NCBI GenBank assembly: GCA_022510765.1 | Contig: JAFLSU010000008.1 | Coordinates: 1 to 64,000 of the forward strand | DNA: 64,000 bases | DNA from: Christensenellaceae bacterium | GTDB taxonomy: Bacteria; Bacillota; Clostridia; Christensenellales; CAG-138 | Direction of reading: 5' to 3' | Part shown: positions 21,404-31,598 of the stretch, one piece after another | Layout of the letters: each line of letters begins with the position of its first letter | Numbering within the stretch: the first letter of the stretch is position 1 | Program-made: the position numbers and the translations under genes | The notes under the pieces: generated by a model | Database searches by the model: none | Seen by the model: the letters and a program-made list of their open reading frames with translations, nothing else | Told to the model about the DNA's origin: nothing

Positions 21404-23077
21404 TTGTCAAAAAAATCAGGTCAGCGTCTTAGGATAATTCCCTTAGGCGGCCTCGGAGAAATAGGAAAAAACATGACCGTACTCGAGTACGGTGGAAGCA
21501 TGATAGTAATCGATTGCGGACTTGCCTTTCCCGATGAGGATATGCTCGGCATAGACATGGTGATTCCCGATATGTCGTTCCTCGAGCTGAATCAGGATAA
21601 GCTCGCCGCATTCATAATCACCCATGGTCATGAGGATCATATCGGTGCCATCCCTTATGCGCTGCAAAAATTCCACGTCCCCGTCGTCGGGACAAAATTC
21701 ACTTTGGCGCTCATTGAGCATAAACTGCATGAACACAAGATAGAAGAAGCCGACCTTCGCTGCATAACCGCCGGCGATACGGTGCAATTCGGCTGTTTTG
21801 AGATAGAGTTCATCAAGGTCAGCCACTCAATCGCAGGTGCGGTCGCACTCGCGATCACCACCCCCCTCGGCGTTGTTATCCATACGGGTGATTTCAAGGT
21901 GGATTATACCCCCGTGGATAACGAACCTATAGATATAAACCGCTTTGCGTATTACGGTTCCAAAGGCGTGCTTGCTCTGCTTATGGACAGCACCAATGCG
22001 GAGCTTTCCGGGGTGACTCCGTCCGAAATGGAGATAGGAAAAACCTTTGAAAAGGTTTTCAACGATGCTGACGGCCGTATAATCGTAGCGTCCTTCGCAT
22101 CCAATGTATACAGAATACAGCAAGTCGTGAACATTGCTATAAGGCATAACAGGGTCGTATGTTTCCAAGGTCGGTCGATGGTAATGATAGCCAAAATTGC
22201 AAAGGAGCTTGGCTACCTTAATCTTCCCGAGGAAAGCGTTGTTGAGCTTGAAAAGCTTAAAAATTATGAGAATGATCGCATTTGCGTGCTAACCACGGGC
22301 AGTCAAGGAGAATCCATGAGCGGTCTTTTCCGCATGGCAAATGCAAACCATAAGCTGATCATCGGAAACGGAGATACCGTAATCATTTCCGCTTCCGCAA
22401 TACCCGGCAACGAAAAAAGCGTTGGCAGGGTCATCAACCAGCTTTTCAAACGAGGCGCAAACGTTGTTTATGATAGGCTTGCCGACGTGCATGTTTCCGG
22501 TCACGCGAGACGTGAGGAGCTGAAGCTCATGTTCCGTCTGCTCAAACCGCAATACTTCATGCCCGTACACGGTGAAGCACGGCATTTATATCACCATGCG
22601 AGACTTGCCGAAAAAATGGGCGTTTCCCCCGGAAATATTTTTGTGCTTGAGAATGGAAACATGCTTGAAATAACGGACAAGGGTGCAATGAAGCTTTCAA
22701 GCAGCGTTGCCTCAGGCGCGATCCTTATCGATGGGCTTGGCGTTGGCGATATTGGTGCAACGGTGCTGCGCGAACGCCGTCTGCTCTCTCAGGACGGTTT
22801 GTTCGCGATCATAATACCCGTACAAAAATCCACCGGAGAAATGCTCGGCCTGCCCGAAATCATCACGAGGGGTTTCATCTATGTAAAGGATTCCGATGAG
22901 CTTATGTCCGAAGCACGCGAATACGCATTCGACCTCGCAATGAAGCTTTCTATGGAATACAGGTATGATTGGAGCAACTTTAAGTCGAGCATGAAATCGG
23001 GCATGAAGGGCTTTCTGCTCAGCAAGACCAGGCGAACGCCTATAATCATGCCGATGATTGTTGAAATAGATTGCTGA
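21404..23077 (+). CDS. rnj: Ribonuclease J
   Basis: GGLGEIGKNM, HGHEDHIGAIPY, TGSQGE motifs; TTG start with GAAAGGAG RBS. Confidence 0.95.
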   Translation: MSKKSGQRLRIIPLGGLGEIGKNMTVLEYGGSMIVIDCGLAFPDEDMLGIDMVIPDMSFLELNQDKLAAFIITHGHEDHIGAIPYALQKFHVPVVGTKFTLALIEHKLHEHKIEEADLRCITAGDTVQFGCFEIEFIKVSHSIAGAVALAITTPLGVVIHTGDFKVDYTPVDNEPIDINRFAYYGSKGVLALLMDSTNAELSGVTPSEMEIGKTFEKVFNDADGRIIVASFASNVYRIQQVVNIAIRHNRVVCFQGRSMVMIAKIAKELGYLNLPEESVVELEKLKNYENDRICVLTTGSQGESMSGLFRMANANHKLIIGNGDTVIISASAIPGNEKSVGRVINQLFKRGANVVYDRLADVHVSGHARREELKLMFRLLKPQYFMPVHGEARHLYHHARLAEKMGVSPGNIFVLENGNMLEITDKGAMKLSSSVASGAILIDGLGVGDIGATVLRERRLLSQDGLFAIIIPVQKSTGEMLGLPEIITRGFIYVKDSDELMSEAREYAFDLAMKLSMEYRYDWSNFKSSMKSGMKGFLLSKTRRTPIIMPMIVEIDC

Positions 23078-23126
23078 GACGGGTTGGATGCGATTGTTCT
23101 CACACCATAAAGGATTTGACTATTGT

Positions 23127-23474
23127 ATGAATAATATTTACAATAAAGCGCAGGAACTGGCGTATATGCTGAAGAACAGTGATGAATTTACACGGTTCTG
23201 CGCCGCAAGGGACAGGATCACGGCTGATGAGTCCACAAGAGTACTGCTTAAGGATTATCGCACCCTTCAGTGCCGCGTACAGGCCGCCATGGTCACAGGG
23301 CAGCCCGATGAAGTCAGCCTTGCAAAGCTGCAAAAGATGGGAGAATTATTGCAGCTCAACCCCGACGCTTCCGAGTACCTTTTTGCCCAATACCGTCTCA
23401 GCAATCTGCTCGGCGATATATACAAACTGCTTGCCGATGCTGTTGATATCGATCTGAGCGTTTTGGACGAATGA
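23127..23474 (+). CDS. YlbF-family regulator
   Basis: Short all-helical YlbF/YmcA-like protein; ATG at 23127 (ORF track starts 23088). Confidence 0.75.
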   Translation: MNNIYNKAQELAYMLKNSDEFTRFCAARDRITADESTRVLLKDYRTLQCRVQAAMVTGQPDEVSLAKLQKMGELLQLNPDASEYLFAQYRLSNLLGDIYKLLADAVDIDLSVLDE

Positions 23475-23500
23475 TCCAAAAACATTTTAGGAGGAGTATC

Positions 23501-24886
23501 ATGCCCAATAGCCGATCTTCAAACACAGGCAGTCGAAATTCCAACATGTCAGATGGAAACGGACGCGGGCGCTCGCGCGAATACTTCGACGAAAGCGATA
23601 TTTTCTCGCCGATCAATAACAATATTCCGAGGCGCGTCTACGATTCAAATATCCCCGCCGATAAGGTATACGTCAATTTGGATGATGAATATGACGATGA
23701 TATGCCTGGTGGACTCGATGCGTATAACCGATGGCTCAAACGTAAGGAACGCAAGAAGCGCAACAAATCCAAGTTTGAAACCTTTTGGAAGGTTTGGAGT
23801 GTTCTACGTGCATTTATAGTGCCTGCGGCCTGTGTTGCTATTACTGTTCTCTTGCTTTATAAAGTGGGAAACAAGCTGTATAACGATTATTTCATGCCCG
23901 TTGACCCCAACGATGCCACGCCCATCGTTGTTGAAATTCCCTCGGGAAGCGGCGCATCCACCATCGCCAAAATACTCTATGAAGCCGGCGGCGAGGATGC
24001 CGAGGGACTTATCCCGCATAAAGCCGTATTCAAGGTCTATGTTGATTTTATCGGCAAATCAAGCAGACTGCAGGCGGGTACCTATGTGCTTTCACGCAAT
24101 ATGAGCATACCCGAGATCGTTGACGTAATCTGCAAGGGCAATCCTCCGAGGGAGACCATAAGCGTTACGATCCCCGAGGGCCTTACTGTCGAAGCTACGG
24201 CAAACAAGCTTGTCGAACTCGGCGTTTATGAGAGTCCCGACCGTTTTATAGAACTCTGTATTACAGGCGAGGCCTTTATAAAGGATCATCCGTTTATCAA
24301 TGATATTCCGGTGGATGAATCCGGCGAACGTAAGTATATGCTTGAGGGATTCCTGTTCCCGGATACATATGACATATATGCGGACGCGAATGAGGAGACC
24401 TTGATAGATAAGATGCTCACGCGCTTCGAGCAAATCTTTGGCCCGATTTATACCGCAAGGGCTAACGAACTGGGATTGAGCTTTTATGAGGTGACCACAC
24501 TTGCTTCATTGATCGAAAAGGAAGCAAAAACCTTTGATTTTGCACGAGTCTCCGCAGTATTCAGCAACCGCACGGAACTTAACATGCCATACGCTTCGGA
24601 TGCGTCGCTCGAATATGTACTGCAAACGGGTTCGCTCAATCTTACCATCGAGCAGCTTGAAACTCCGTCGCTGTACAACACGCACATTAACGTCGGTCTG
24701 CCCCTTGGCCCCGTCTCCAACCCGGGCGATGCCGCGCTCTCCGCCGCGCTCTACCCCGACGAGCAATACATTGCCGATGGGTATCTGTATTTCTGTCTCA
24801 TGGATCCCGAGACCGGCGCGCTCGTGTTTGCAAAAACTTTGGACGAGCATAACAGAAATGTTGCTAAATACAGCCCGCTCTGGTGA
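23501..24886 (+). CDS. mltG: Endolytic murein transglycosylase MltG
   Basis: Single TM followed by YceG-like domain (EGFLFPDTYDI, LASLIEKEAK, NVGLPLGPVSNPG). Confidence 0.93.
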   Translation: MPNSRSSNTGSRNSNMSDGNGRGRSREYFDESDIFSPINNNIPRRVYDSNIPADKVYVNLDDEYDDDMPGGLDAYNRWLKRKERKKRNKSKFETFWKVWSVLRAFIVPAACVAITVLLLYKVGNKLYNDYFMPVDPNDATPIVVEIPSGSGASTIAKILYEAGGEDAEGLIPHKAVFKVYVDFIGKSSRLQAGTYVLSRNMSIPEIVDVICKGNPPRETISVTIPEGLTVEATANKLVELGVYESPDRFIELCITGEAFIKDHPFINDIPVDESGERKYMLEGFLFPDTYDIYADANEETLIDKMLTRFEQIFGPIYTARANELGLSFYEVTTLASLIEKEAKTFDFARVSAVFSNRTELNMPYASDASLEYVLQTGSLNLTIEQLETPSLYNTHINVGLPLGPVSNPGDAALSAALYPDEQYIADGYLYFCLMDPETGALVFAKTLDEHNRNVAKYSPLW

Positions 24887-24952
24887 TGAAAGGAAATAAA
24901 AGAGTTTTTGCAGTTTTACTGCGGACACCTTTTCAGTGATGAAAGGAAAAAA

Positions 24953-25648
24953 ATGGGCTTCTCTGGTTTTACTGCGGACACCTTCAAGTTTCTGATGGAG
25001 ATCCGCTTCAATAACAATGTTGAATGGTTTGACGCAAACAGGGAGCGTTATAAAAAATCCGTACAGCTACCGCTCAAGCAGCTTGCAACGGAGCTTATGC
25101 CGACCGTGCTCTCCGTCGATCCCTATTTCAGCACCAACCTCAATACCACGGTGTCCAGAATAAGGCGGGATACGAGGTTTACAAAGGACAAGTCTCCCTA
25201 TCGCGACAATATGTGGTTAGGCTACCGCTATCCGGGCAGAAGCATCAGCGAGGGATTCACAATCTGGTTCGGCATCGATCCAAACGGATACGATTACGGC
25301 ATGGGGTTCTACTATGCAGAACCCAGCTTCATGGCGCATTACAGAAAACGAATCATCAGTGATCCGTCGGGATTCTTCTCCTTGGCTGAACCCTTGATGA
25401 AGCTCGGATTCATGTATTCCTGCGAATTATATAAGCGCGACCGCTTCCCCGACGCGCCTGCGGAGATCAAGCCGTATATCAATGTCAAGAACTTCTCTTG
25501 GATGCGTCATTTTGACGGTGTCGCCGATCTTCTTGAGCCGAGCGACATTGCAAACAGGCTTAATGATGAGTTCATCCGTATGAAACCGATGTATGACTAT
25601 GTTAGGAGCATCGCGCTCATCGATGATGCTTCAAAGCTGTCTCATTAG
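24953..25648 (+). CDS. DUF2461-like protein
   Basis: FLMEIRFNNNVEWFDANRERYKKSVQ and TRFTKDKSPYRDNMW motifs; ATG 24953 preceded by GAAAGGA. Confidence 0.8.
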   Translation: MGFSGFTADTFKFLMEIRFNNNVEWFDANRERYKKSVQLPLKQLATELMPTVLSVDPYFSTNLNTTVSRIRRDTRFTKDKSPYRDNMWLGYRYPGRSISEGFTIWFGIDPNGYDYGMGFYYAEPSFMAHYRKRIISDPSGFFSLAEPLMKLGFMYSCELYKRDRFPDAPAEIKPYINVKNFSWMRHFDGVADLLEPSDIANRLNDEFIRMKPMYDYVRSIALIDDASKLSH

Positions 25649-25653
25649 GCGCT

Positions 25654-26034
25654 ATGGCTTGTGAGGGTGCTCAAAAGTTGAAATACGGCGTAAGGATCAA
25701 ACTTTTGGATGTAATTATTATAATTACTATTGCTATACTTTCGCTTTCGATATGGTTGTTTATGCCTACGGGCGGCGAAACCGTACTCGTATCATGGCAC
25801 GGTGAGCAGATCTACTGCGGAAGCATTAACGCCAATATTGAAATTGTTACGCCCGATGGACTCAATACCATCTCCGTCAGCCATGGATATGTGTATATGA
25901 GCCACGCTGAATGTGCCGATAAAACCTGCGTCCATATGGGTAGTGCGTCATCGGGAAGACCTGTCGTGTGCCTTCCGAACCGAGTAATAATCACTGTAAC
26001 AGGCGAATCGGGGGTTGATTCAATCACATGGTGA
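25654..26034 (+). CDS. NusG domain II-like membrane-anchored protein
   Basis: TM helix, then NusG_II-like domain ending ADKTCVHMGSASSGRPVVCLPNRVIITV. Confidence 0.8.
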   Translation: MACEGAQKLKYGVRIKLLDVIIIITIAILSLSIWLFMPTGGETVLVSWHGEQIYCGSINANIEIVTPDGLNTISVSHGYVYMSHAECADKTCVHMGSASSGRPVVCLPNRVIITVTGESGVDSITW

Positions 26035-26567
26035 GACATTTATCCGGCACAAAGCATACGCTAACTGAGACCTCTTTCATTGCTCAAGCCTCCTTGCTTG
26101 CCGCACTCGCGGTGATCATGCACAGCGTTGAAGCGTTGCTGCCGCCGCTCATAGCAGGTGTTCCCGTTAAACTTGGGCTTGCAAATATATTTACCCTGCT
26201 TGCCGTGATGCGGCTTGGAAACGGTTATGCCGCCTCGATAGTTGTAGTACGTTGTTTACTCGGCACACTCATTTCTGGCTCGGTTTCATCCCTCCCCTAT
26301 AGCCTTGTGGGTGCGCTTTTGTCGCTTCTTATCATGGTGCTATTGGAGCCTGTACGCAGGCTGGACAAGTTATCCCCCATCGGCATTAGCACTGCTAGCG
26401 CATTTATGTTCAATATTGGACAGCTTGCCGTCGGCTGTATCGCCGTTGGCAAAGCGATGCTGTATTATTTCCCTTTGATGAGCCTGTTTTCCATCCCAAC
26501 CGGGGTGTTCACCGGGCTTATTGCCTACTATATCGACAAAGGAATCAAGAATAAAAACCATGCCTAA
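26028..26567 (+). CDS. Gx transporter family / heptaprenyl diphosphate synthase component I-like membrane protein
   Basis: Hydrophobic; PPLIAGVPVKLGLANIFTLLAV signature. Confidence 0.8.
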   Translation: MVRHLSGTKHTLTETSFIAQASLLAALAVIMHSVEALLPPLIAGVPVKLGLANIFTLLAVMRLGNGYAASIVVVRCLLGTLISGSVSSLPYSLVGALLSLLIMVLLEPVRRLDKLSPIGISTASAFMFNIGQLAVGCIAVGKAMLYYFPLMSLFSIPTGVFTGLIAYYIDKGIKNKNHA

Positions 26568-27786
26568 ATCTATGCGAAAAAAAGTTGAACTTCTCGCCCC
26601 TGCTGGCAACATGGAGAGGTTAATGACTGCAATCCATTTCGGCGCGGATGCCGTCTACCTCGGTACGACCGCATTTTCGTTGCGCAATCTTGCGGATAAT
26701 TTTACGCTTGACGAAGTTGCCGAGGCCGTTCGCTACTCCCACGAACGCAACGTGAAGGTCTATGTAACCGTTAATTCGTTCATGCGCGATGATGACCTTG
26801 TAGATCTTCCCGATACTATTCGCGCCCTCCATGAAGCGGGCGTGGATGCACTGATAATAAACGACCCTTCCGTGATACGTATCGCTAAGCGTGTCGCTCC
26901 CGAACTCCACCTCCACCTCAGCACGCAGGCGAATACGCTTAATTCGGAGGCTGCGCTTTTCTGGCACGAACAGGGCATTGAACGCATAGTACTTGCCCGC
27001 GAATTAACCTTGAAGCAGATCGCCGAAATGCGCAGGAAACTGCCCGAAACCTTGGAGCTTGAGGCCTTCGTGCATGGTGCAATGTGCGTAAGCTATTCCG
27101 GGCGTTGTCTTCTCAGCAATTATATCGACGGTCGCGACAGCAACCGAGGCGAATGCGTCCAGCCCTGCCGCTGGTCGTATGAGGTTCGGGAACGCGGAAA
27201 GAATGGGGAGTATTTCACCATCGTATCCGAACGGGATGGCAGCTTCATCCTCAATTCACGAGACATGAATATGGTCTCGCATTTGAACGAGATAATTGAT
27301 TCTGGCATCGTGAGCCTTAAGATCGAAGGCCGCATGAAGTCCATCCTCTATGTGGCAACGGTCGTAAACGCTTACCGCATGGCACTTGACGGCTGTGATA
27401 TGCAGGTCGTTCGTAACGAGCTTAATCATGTGAGCCACCGCCCCTACACCACGGGGTTCATGCTCGATAATGATGCGATGGGTTCGACCGATGAACTTAT
27501 GGCACCCGAATCGGGCGGATATATTCAGAATTTTCAGATTTCCGCAGTAGTGCTTGGTTATGACGAGGAGACCAAGACCGCTCACATTGAACAGCGCAAT
27601 CGCTTCTTCGATGGGGATGAGCTGATGATACTCTCGCCCAAGGATGTGCTTCGGAAGTTCACCGTTCACGGTATCCGCACCGAGGACGACGTTGTTCAGG
27701 ACAATGCTCCGCACCCCTGTCAACGGCTTTTCATCGGATGCGATGAACCCGTTAAACCCGGGGACATTCTTAGAAAAAAGGTGTGA
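26560..27786 (+). CDS. U32 family peptidase
   Basis: ELLAPAGNMERLMTAIHFGADAVYLG, EAFVHGAMCVSYSGRCLLSNY. Confidence 0.93.
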   Translation: MPKSMRKKVELLAPAGNMERLMTAIHFGADAVYLGTTAFSLRNLADNFTLDEVAEAVRYSHERNVKVYVTVNSFMRDDDLVDLPDTIRALHEAGVDALIINDPSVIRIAKRVAPELHLHLSTQANTLNSEAALFWHEQGIERIVLARELTLKQIAEMRRKLPETLELEAFVHGAMCVSYSGRCLLSNYIDGRDSNRGECVQPCRWSYEVRERGKNGEYFTIVSERDGSFILNSRDMNMVSHLNEIIDSGIVSLKIEGRMKSILYVATVVNAYRMALDGCDMQVVRNELNHVSHRPYTTGFMLDNDAMGSTDELMAPESGGYIQNFQISAVVLGYDEETKTAHIEQRNRFFDGDELMILSPKDVLRKFTVHGIRTEDDVVQDNAPHPCQRLFIGCDEPVKPGDILRKKV

Positions 27787-28715
27787 TTACCATGGAAAAT
27801 ACTTTAGGTGAATTGCTGAAATCCTATTGTGCGCTCTCCGATGAAGCGCATGTGCTTATCGTTACTGATGCCTCGCAGCGGCATATTTCCGATATGATAA
27901 GCTCAAGCCTGCCCAACGAATGCAGCACGGTCGAGTTTTCAAAGGATAGCGAAATACTTAATAGGATGCGTGGACTGTTGCCCCACGACCTGCTGCTTGT
28001 GATCCTTGGATTTGATACCTACGTTAACGAAGGAGCCAGTAGATTCTTTTCTCCTTTTGGAAAACCCGACGGCGTTACCGCAAAGTATGCGTTCGTTCGT
28101 CTTGGGATTTCCGCTGAATCACTCCAACAGGGACTATCAACCCCGATAGATACCGTTACTAATAAGATTCGCGAAATGGAACGGTTTGATCCCGAGCATG
28201 AGATTCACATTCGTAGTGCCGCTGGAACCGACATTAGGCTGCGCGCAAATAAGTTTATAACCTGCTCGCATTTCATAACGGAGGACGGTGGGTATGCCTT
28301 CCTGCCGCCATCCGAGACATCTTCCGATGTTGTCCTGGGCAGCGCAAACGGTCGCATCGTCGTGGATGTTACCGTTGGACAGCTCTATCATTACGGAAAG
28401 CTCCTCGGTGAATTTGGGTTGGTTCCATCCCCCGTTACCATCACGGTGCAAAACGGAATAGTGACCGATATCTTTGGTTGTTCCATGGCGGATGAACTGA
28501 AAAGCAAACTCTTTGCGCTTCCTTCGGAATGCAGAGAGCTTGTCGAGCTTGGACAAGGGCTGTCTCTGATGAAACCTACGGGACTTATAGGCGTTGATGA
28601 AAGCATCATCACCACCTGTCATTTCGGTATCGGAGACGGCGCAAAATGCGGACTGCATCTCGATGTCGTAATAAACAGTCCGATAATAAGCGTACTAAAT
28701 GAAGAGATCGGATGA
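27783..28715 (+). CDS. Aminopeptidase M29-like (leucyl aminopeptidase-like) protein
   Basis: C-terminal E...H..FGIGDGAKCGLHLDVVI resembles M29 metal-site regions. Confidence 0.6.
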   Translation: MITMENTLGELLKSYCALSDEAHVLIVTDASQRHISDMISSSLPNECSTVEFSKDSEILNRMRGLLPHDLLLVILGFDTYVNEGASRFFSPFGKPDGVTAKYAFVRLGISAESLQQGLSTPIDTVTNKIREMERFDPEHEIHIRSAAGTDIRLRANKFITCSHFITEDGGYAFLPPSETSSDVVLGSANGRIVVDVTVGQLYHYGKLLGEFGLVPSPVTITVQNGIVTDIFGCSMADELKSKLFALPSECRELVELGQGLSLMKPTGLIGVDESIITTCHFGIGDGAKCGLHLDVVINSPIISVLNEEIG

Positions 28716-28761
28716 TGGCTAATTCATTGCGTCATCACCCATTGTTATTTTTCGCAATGCA

Positions 28762-28790
28762 AATCGAGTGCCCGGTTCGAGCACTCGATT
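28762..28790. terminator. Hairpin between convergent genes
   Basis: AATCGAGTGC-N9-GCACTCGATT, 10-bp perfect stem. Confidence 0.6.
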
Positions 28791-28806
28791 AAAGCTATTT
28801 GCAAAT

Positions 28807-30036
28807 TCATTTTCCAAAGCTGATTCTTTCACGAAGCATTGGCATACTCATGCAGCGTGGGCCTCCCCTGCCACGGCTGAGTTCGCCGCCCGGGATCGGA
28901 TTCACCTTGACTCCCGCCTTGTCTATCAGTTCATTGGTGATAACGTTGCGGTCATAGGTTATGATGCTGCCTGGAGCCATGGCAAGCGAGTTTGCGCCCA
29001 TGTTCCAGTGTTCGCGCCGATACTGTATCGGGTCTCCCCCTCCCATTTCAACAAAGGTCACCTTATCAAGTCCCAAAGCACGTTCAAGAACATGCTCGGT
29101 TGAATCGGTCGTAAGGGACACGTTAAGCTCACCATTGCCCGAAGGAGTGATCTCGTAGATGTCGAACCATTTGTGCGCAATGCAGGGATGGGCAAGAAAT
29201 TTGTCGTAATCGATATGGGTCATAAGCACATCAAGGTGCATATAGGTTCTGGAGCTTGGATTTTTGAAGAGAAGGACACGCTCATAGCCGCGCTCAAACA
29301 AGGTTAGCGCAAGGCGTTCCACCGCAGCAACCGTTGTGCGCTCACCGCTACCTATGGCAACGCATTTATCCGATAGGGAGAGCACGTCGCCGCCCTCAAT
29401 GCCGCAGCCGCAGTTGTAATCATAAAGCAAATCCACACCGCCCTTGCCGAAATACTCACTATACTTATGAATGTAACGAACGAATAGCGTTTCCCTCATG
29501 CGTGCGGGCATGCTCATTGCGGAAATTGCTATGCCCGTACCCAAGCAGAAGCTGATATCCCTTGTGAAATACAGATTGGGAAGCGGGTCGGTAAGGAACG
29601 GATAATCGTCCTTTATCAAGGATTGAATAGGTTTTTTCTGAACATCCTTCAGATCTGCAACGGTTATGCCCTTTGCTACCGCGTCGAACAGCTTATCATA
29701 AGGAACGGTGTTCAGGTATTCTTTAACCGCCGCAGAAAGGCTGATACCTTTAACACCTATATCCACAAAATCATCTATGAAAGCCTTGCGAATATCATCA
29801 TCCTTTACGACTTGTGCGAACATGTCCTCAATATAGACCACATCAACGTCGTTCGAACGCAGGATATTAGCAAAAACATCATGCTCCTCTCCGGCACGGC
29901 GCACATCGGGCGTATCCTCGGCGAGCATTCTTTCAAGATAATCAGGCATAAGGTTTGATAACTCAACACCCGGGCGGTGCAGCATTACCCTCTGCAATCT
30001 GCCGATCTCGGACTTTACATTGATAAGCTCGTTCAT
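28807..30036 (-). CDS. arcA: Arginine deiminase
   Basis: MGANSLAMAPGSIITYDRN, C-terminal GRGGPRCMSMPMLRE; GGAGG precedes the ATG at 30036. Confidence 0.95.
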   Translation of the reverse strand: MNELINVKSEIGRLQRVMLHRPGVELSNLMPDYLERMLAEDTPDVRRAGEEHDVFANILRSNDVDVVYIEDMFAQVVKDDDIRKAFIDDFVDIGVKGISLSAAVKEYLNTVPYDKLFDAVAKGITVADLKDVQKKPIQSLIKDDYPFLTDPLPNLYFTRDISFCLGTGIAISAMSMPARMRETLFVRYIHKYSEYFGKGGVDLLYDYNCGCGIEGGDVLSLSDKCVAIGSGERTTVAAVERLALTLFERGYERVLLFKNPSSRTYMHLDVLMTHIDYDKFLAHPCIAHKWFDIYEITPSGNGELNVSLTTDSTEHVLERALGLDKVTFVEMGGGDPIQYRREHWNMGANSLAMAPGSIITYDRNVITNELIDKAGVKVNPIPGGELSRGRGGPRCMSMPMLRERISFGK

Positions 30037-30172
30037 TAACTCCTCCAAACCGGGTCACACAATCAACCCCATAATTTGTGCATCGGTATTATAACACATT
30101 TTCCAATTAGTGCAAATACTTAGGAAAGGGTTGTTGTTACCAACCATTGACGCTGTAACACCGAACAAGCTG

Positions 30173-30222
30173 CAAAAAAGGTCAAGGCGCTCGACCATGA
30201 ACGGTCAAGGCACCTTTACTTT
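30173..30222 (-). terminator. Rho-independent-like terminator downstream of the Mn-catalase-like gene
   Basis: Minus strand AAAGGTGCC...GACCGTTCATGGTC...ACCTTTTTT; contains GGTCAAGGC twice on the + strand. Confidence 0.55.
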
Positions 30223-30273
30223 ACTGCATTATTAATTTGGTCAAGATTTTATACTAATGCACTGCTGTATACA

Positions 30274-30942
30274 TCAGTTAAATGACGGTGGAGTAACATT
30301 AACATCGGTGAACCGACTGTCTGCGGGCGAAGGTTCTGACATGCTGAAGTACATTTTTGCGGCCCTTGTCGTTCCGAAATCGCGATTCGAGCCGGTATCT
30401 TGCACCTTATTGAACGCCTCTCTGAACATTGCGTTGTGCGCTTCCTCGCGGTTCAAAAGGAAATCGATAGTTTCCCTGACTTTCTTGTCATCTATCTGCC
30501 GATACAGGTATTCATAAACCACTTTAGCTCTTTGCTCAGATGCGATGTTTGAAAGAAGATCCGCACAAAGATCGCCTGTAACCGTCACATAGTCACCGGT
30601 CCAAGAATAGCCGGAAGCGTTAATAAGACCTGGATTCAATCCTAAAAGCACATGGGATTGGATCTCTCCTGCGGGGACGGACATTGCGCCAATATCGTGA
30701 CCGTTCAGCAGATTAATGGTCTGCGCGACCATTTCCATATGGCCAAGTTCTTCCGCCGCAATATCCAAAAACAGATCCTTGATTTCCGGATCTTTGATAC
30801 GGAAACTCTGTGACATATACTGCATTGCAGCCTTTAATTCACCGTTTGCACCTCCAAGCTGTTCTTGAAGGAGTGCGGCATACTGAGGGTTAGATTTTTC
30901 AACGGCAACCGGGTGAAATAGCGTTTTTTCATGTTTAAACAT
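30274..30942 (-). CDS. Manganese catalase-family protein (ferritin-like)
   Basis: QEQLGGANGELKAAMQYMSQSF and DIAAEELGHMEMVAQTINLLNG. Confidence 0.9.
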   Translation of the reverse strand: MFKHEKTLFHPVAVEKSNPQYAALLQEQLGGANGELKAAMQYMSQSFRIKDPEIKDLFLDIAAEELGHMEMVAQTINLLNGHDIGAMSVPAGEIQSHVLLGLNPGLINASGYSWTGDYVTVTGDLCADLLSNIASEQRAKVVYEYLYRQIDDKKVRETIDFLLNREEAHNAMFREAFNKVQDTGSNRDFGTTRAAKMYFSMSEPSPADSRFTDVNVTPPSFN

Positions 30943-31037
30943 ATAATTTACCTCACTTTCTTACATTAGCATCTGTGCATTTGAAAATTGTATTCATTTC
31001 AGCACGACATATTAAATATGAAGAAAGTGAAGCAGCC

Positions 31038-31598
31038 TTATTTATCAAGACTTGAAAAGTATTGCTCTTTGGTTATCGTAAATCTTGAAAAGCCATTTTT
31101 ATCTCTATGCTGTGTAAACCCTGCGAAAAGGTGAGTTTTAACGGCGGCATAGCGAGTATCCTCGAATTCGTTGTGTACGGCATCGGCATTTAAGTTTTCA
31201 AAAGCATGCTTTAATAATAAGTTCAAGGCTTCTTCGGCATAGCCATTGCCACGATGCTTATGCTCCAAAACGATGCCCATTTCATACCAATCCTGATTCT
31301 GTACTTTATGAAGATTCACTTCACCGATAAAAGCTTCGTCCTCGCTTCTCACAATATAGGCATAAAAGCGCATTGGTTCGCCACAAACGAAGTATTGATA
31401 CCAAGCCTGCCAATCCTCTTTAGGAAAATCCAGGCAGCCCGTATCCTTGTGATAACCTTCAATGTCCAAATCATAATTTCGATTATAACTCATCGTATCG
31501 AGATCGTTTAAAAGCTGCTGCCGATACCACAATTCATCGATTGAAGGAACATGTAAATATAATTTCTTTGCCATATAACCTCCTCTTGGATAAGTCAT
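31038..31598 (-). CDS. GNAT family N-acetyltransferase
   Basis: GIVLEHKHRGNGYAEEALNLLLKHAF acetyl-CoA motif. Confidence 0.88.
   Translation of the reverse strand: MTYPRGGYMAKKLYLHVPSIDELWYRQQLLNDLDTMSYNRNYDLDIEGYHKDTGCLDFPKEDWQAWYQYFVCGEPMRFYAYIVRSEDEAFIGEVNLHKVQNQDWYEMGIVLEHKHRGNGYAEEALNLLLKHAFENLNADAVHNEFEDTRYAAVKTHLFAGFTQHRDKNGFSRFTITKEQYFSSLDK

Noticed and set aside
30173-30222. Repeated GGTCAAGGC as a short repeat array
   Set aside because: Only two copies and both fall within a terminator-like fold ending in a T run on the minus strand.
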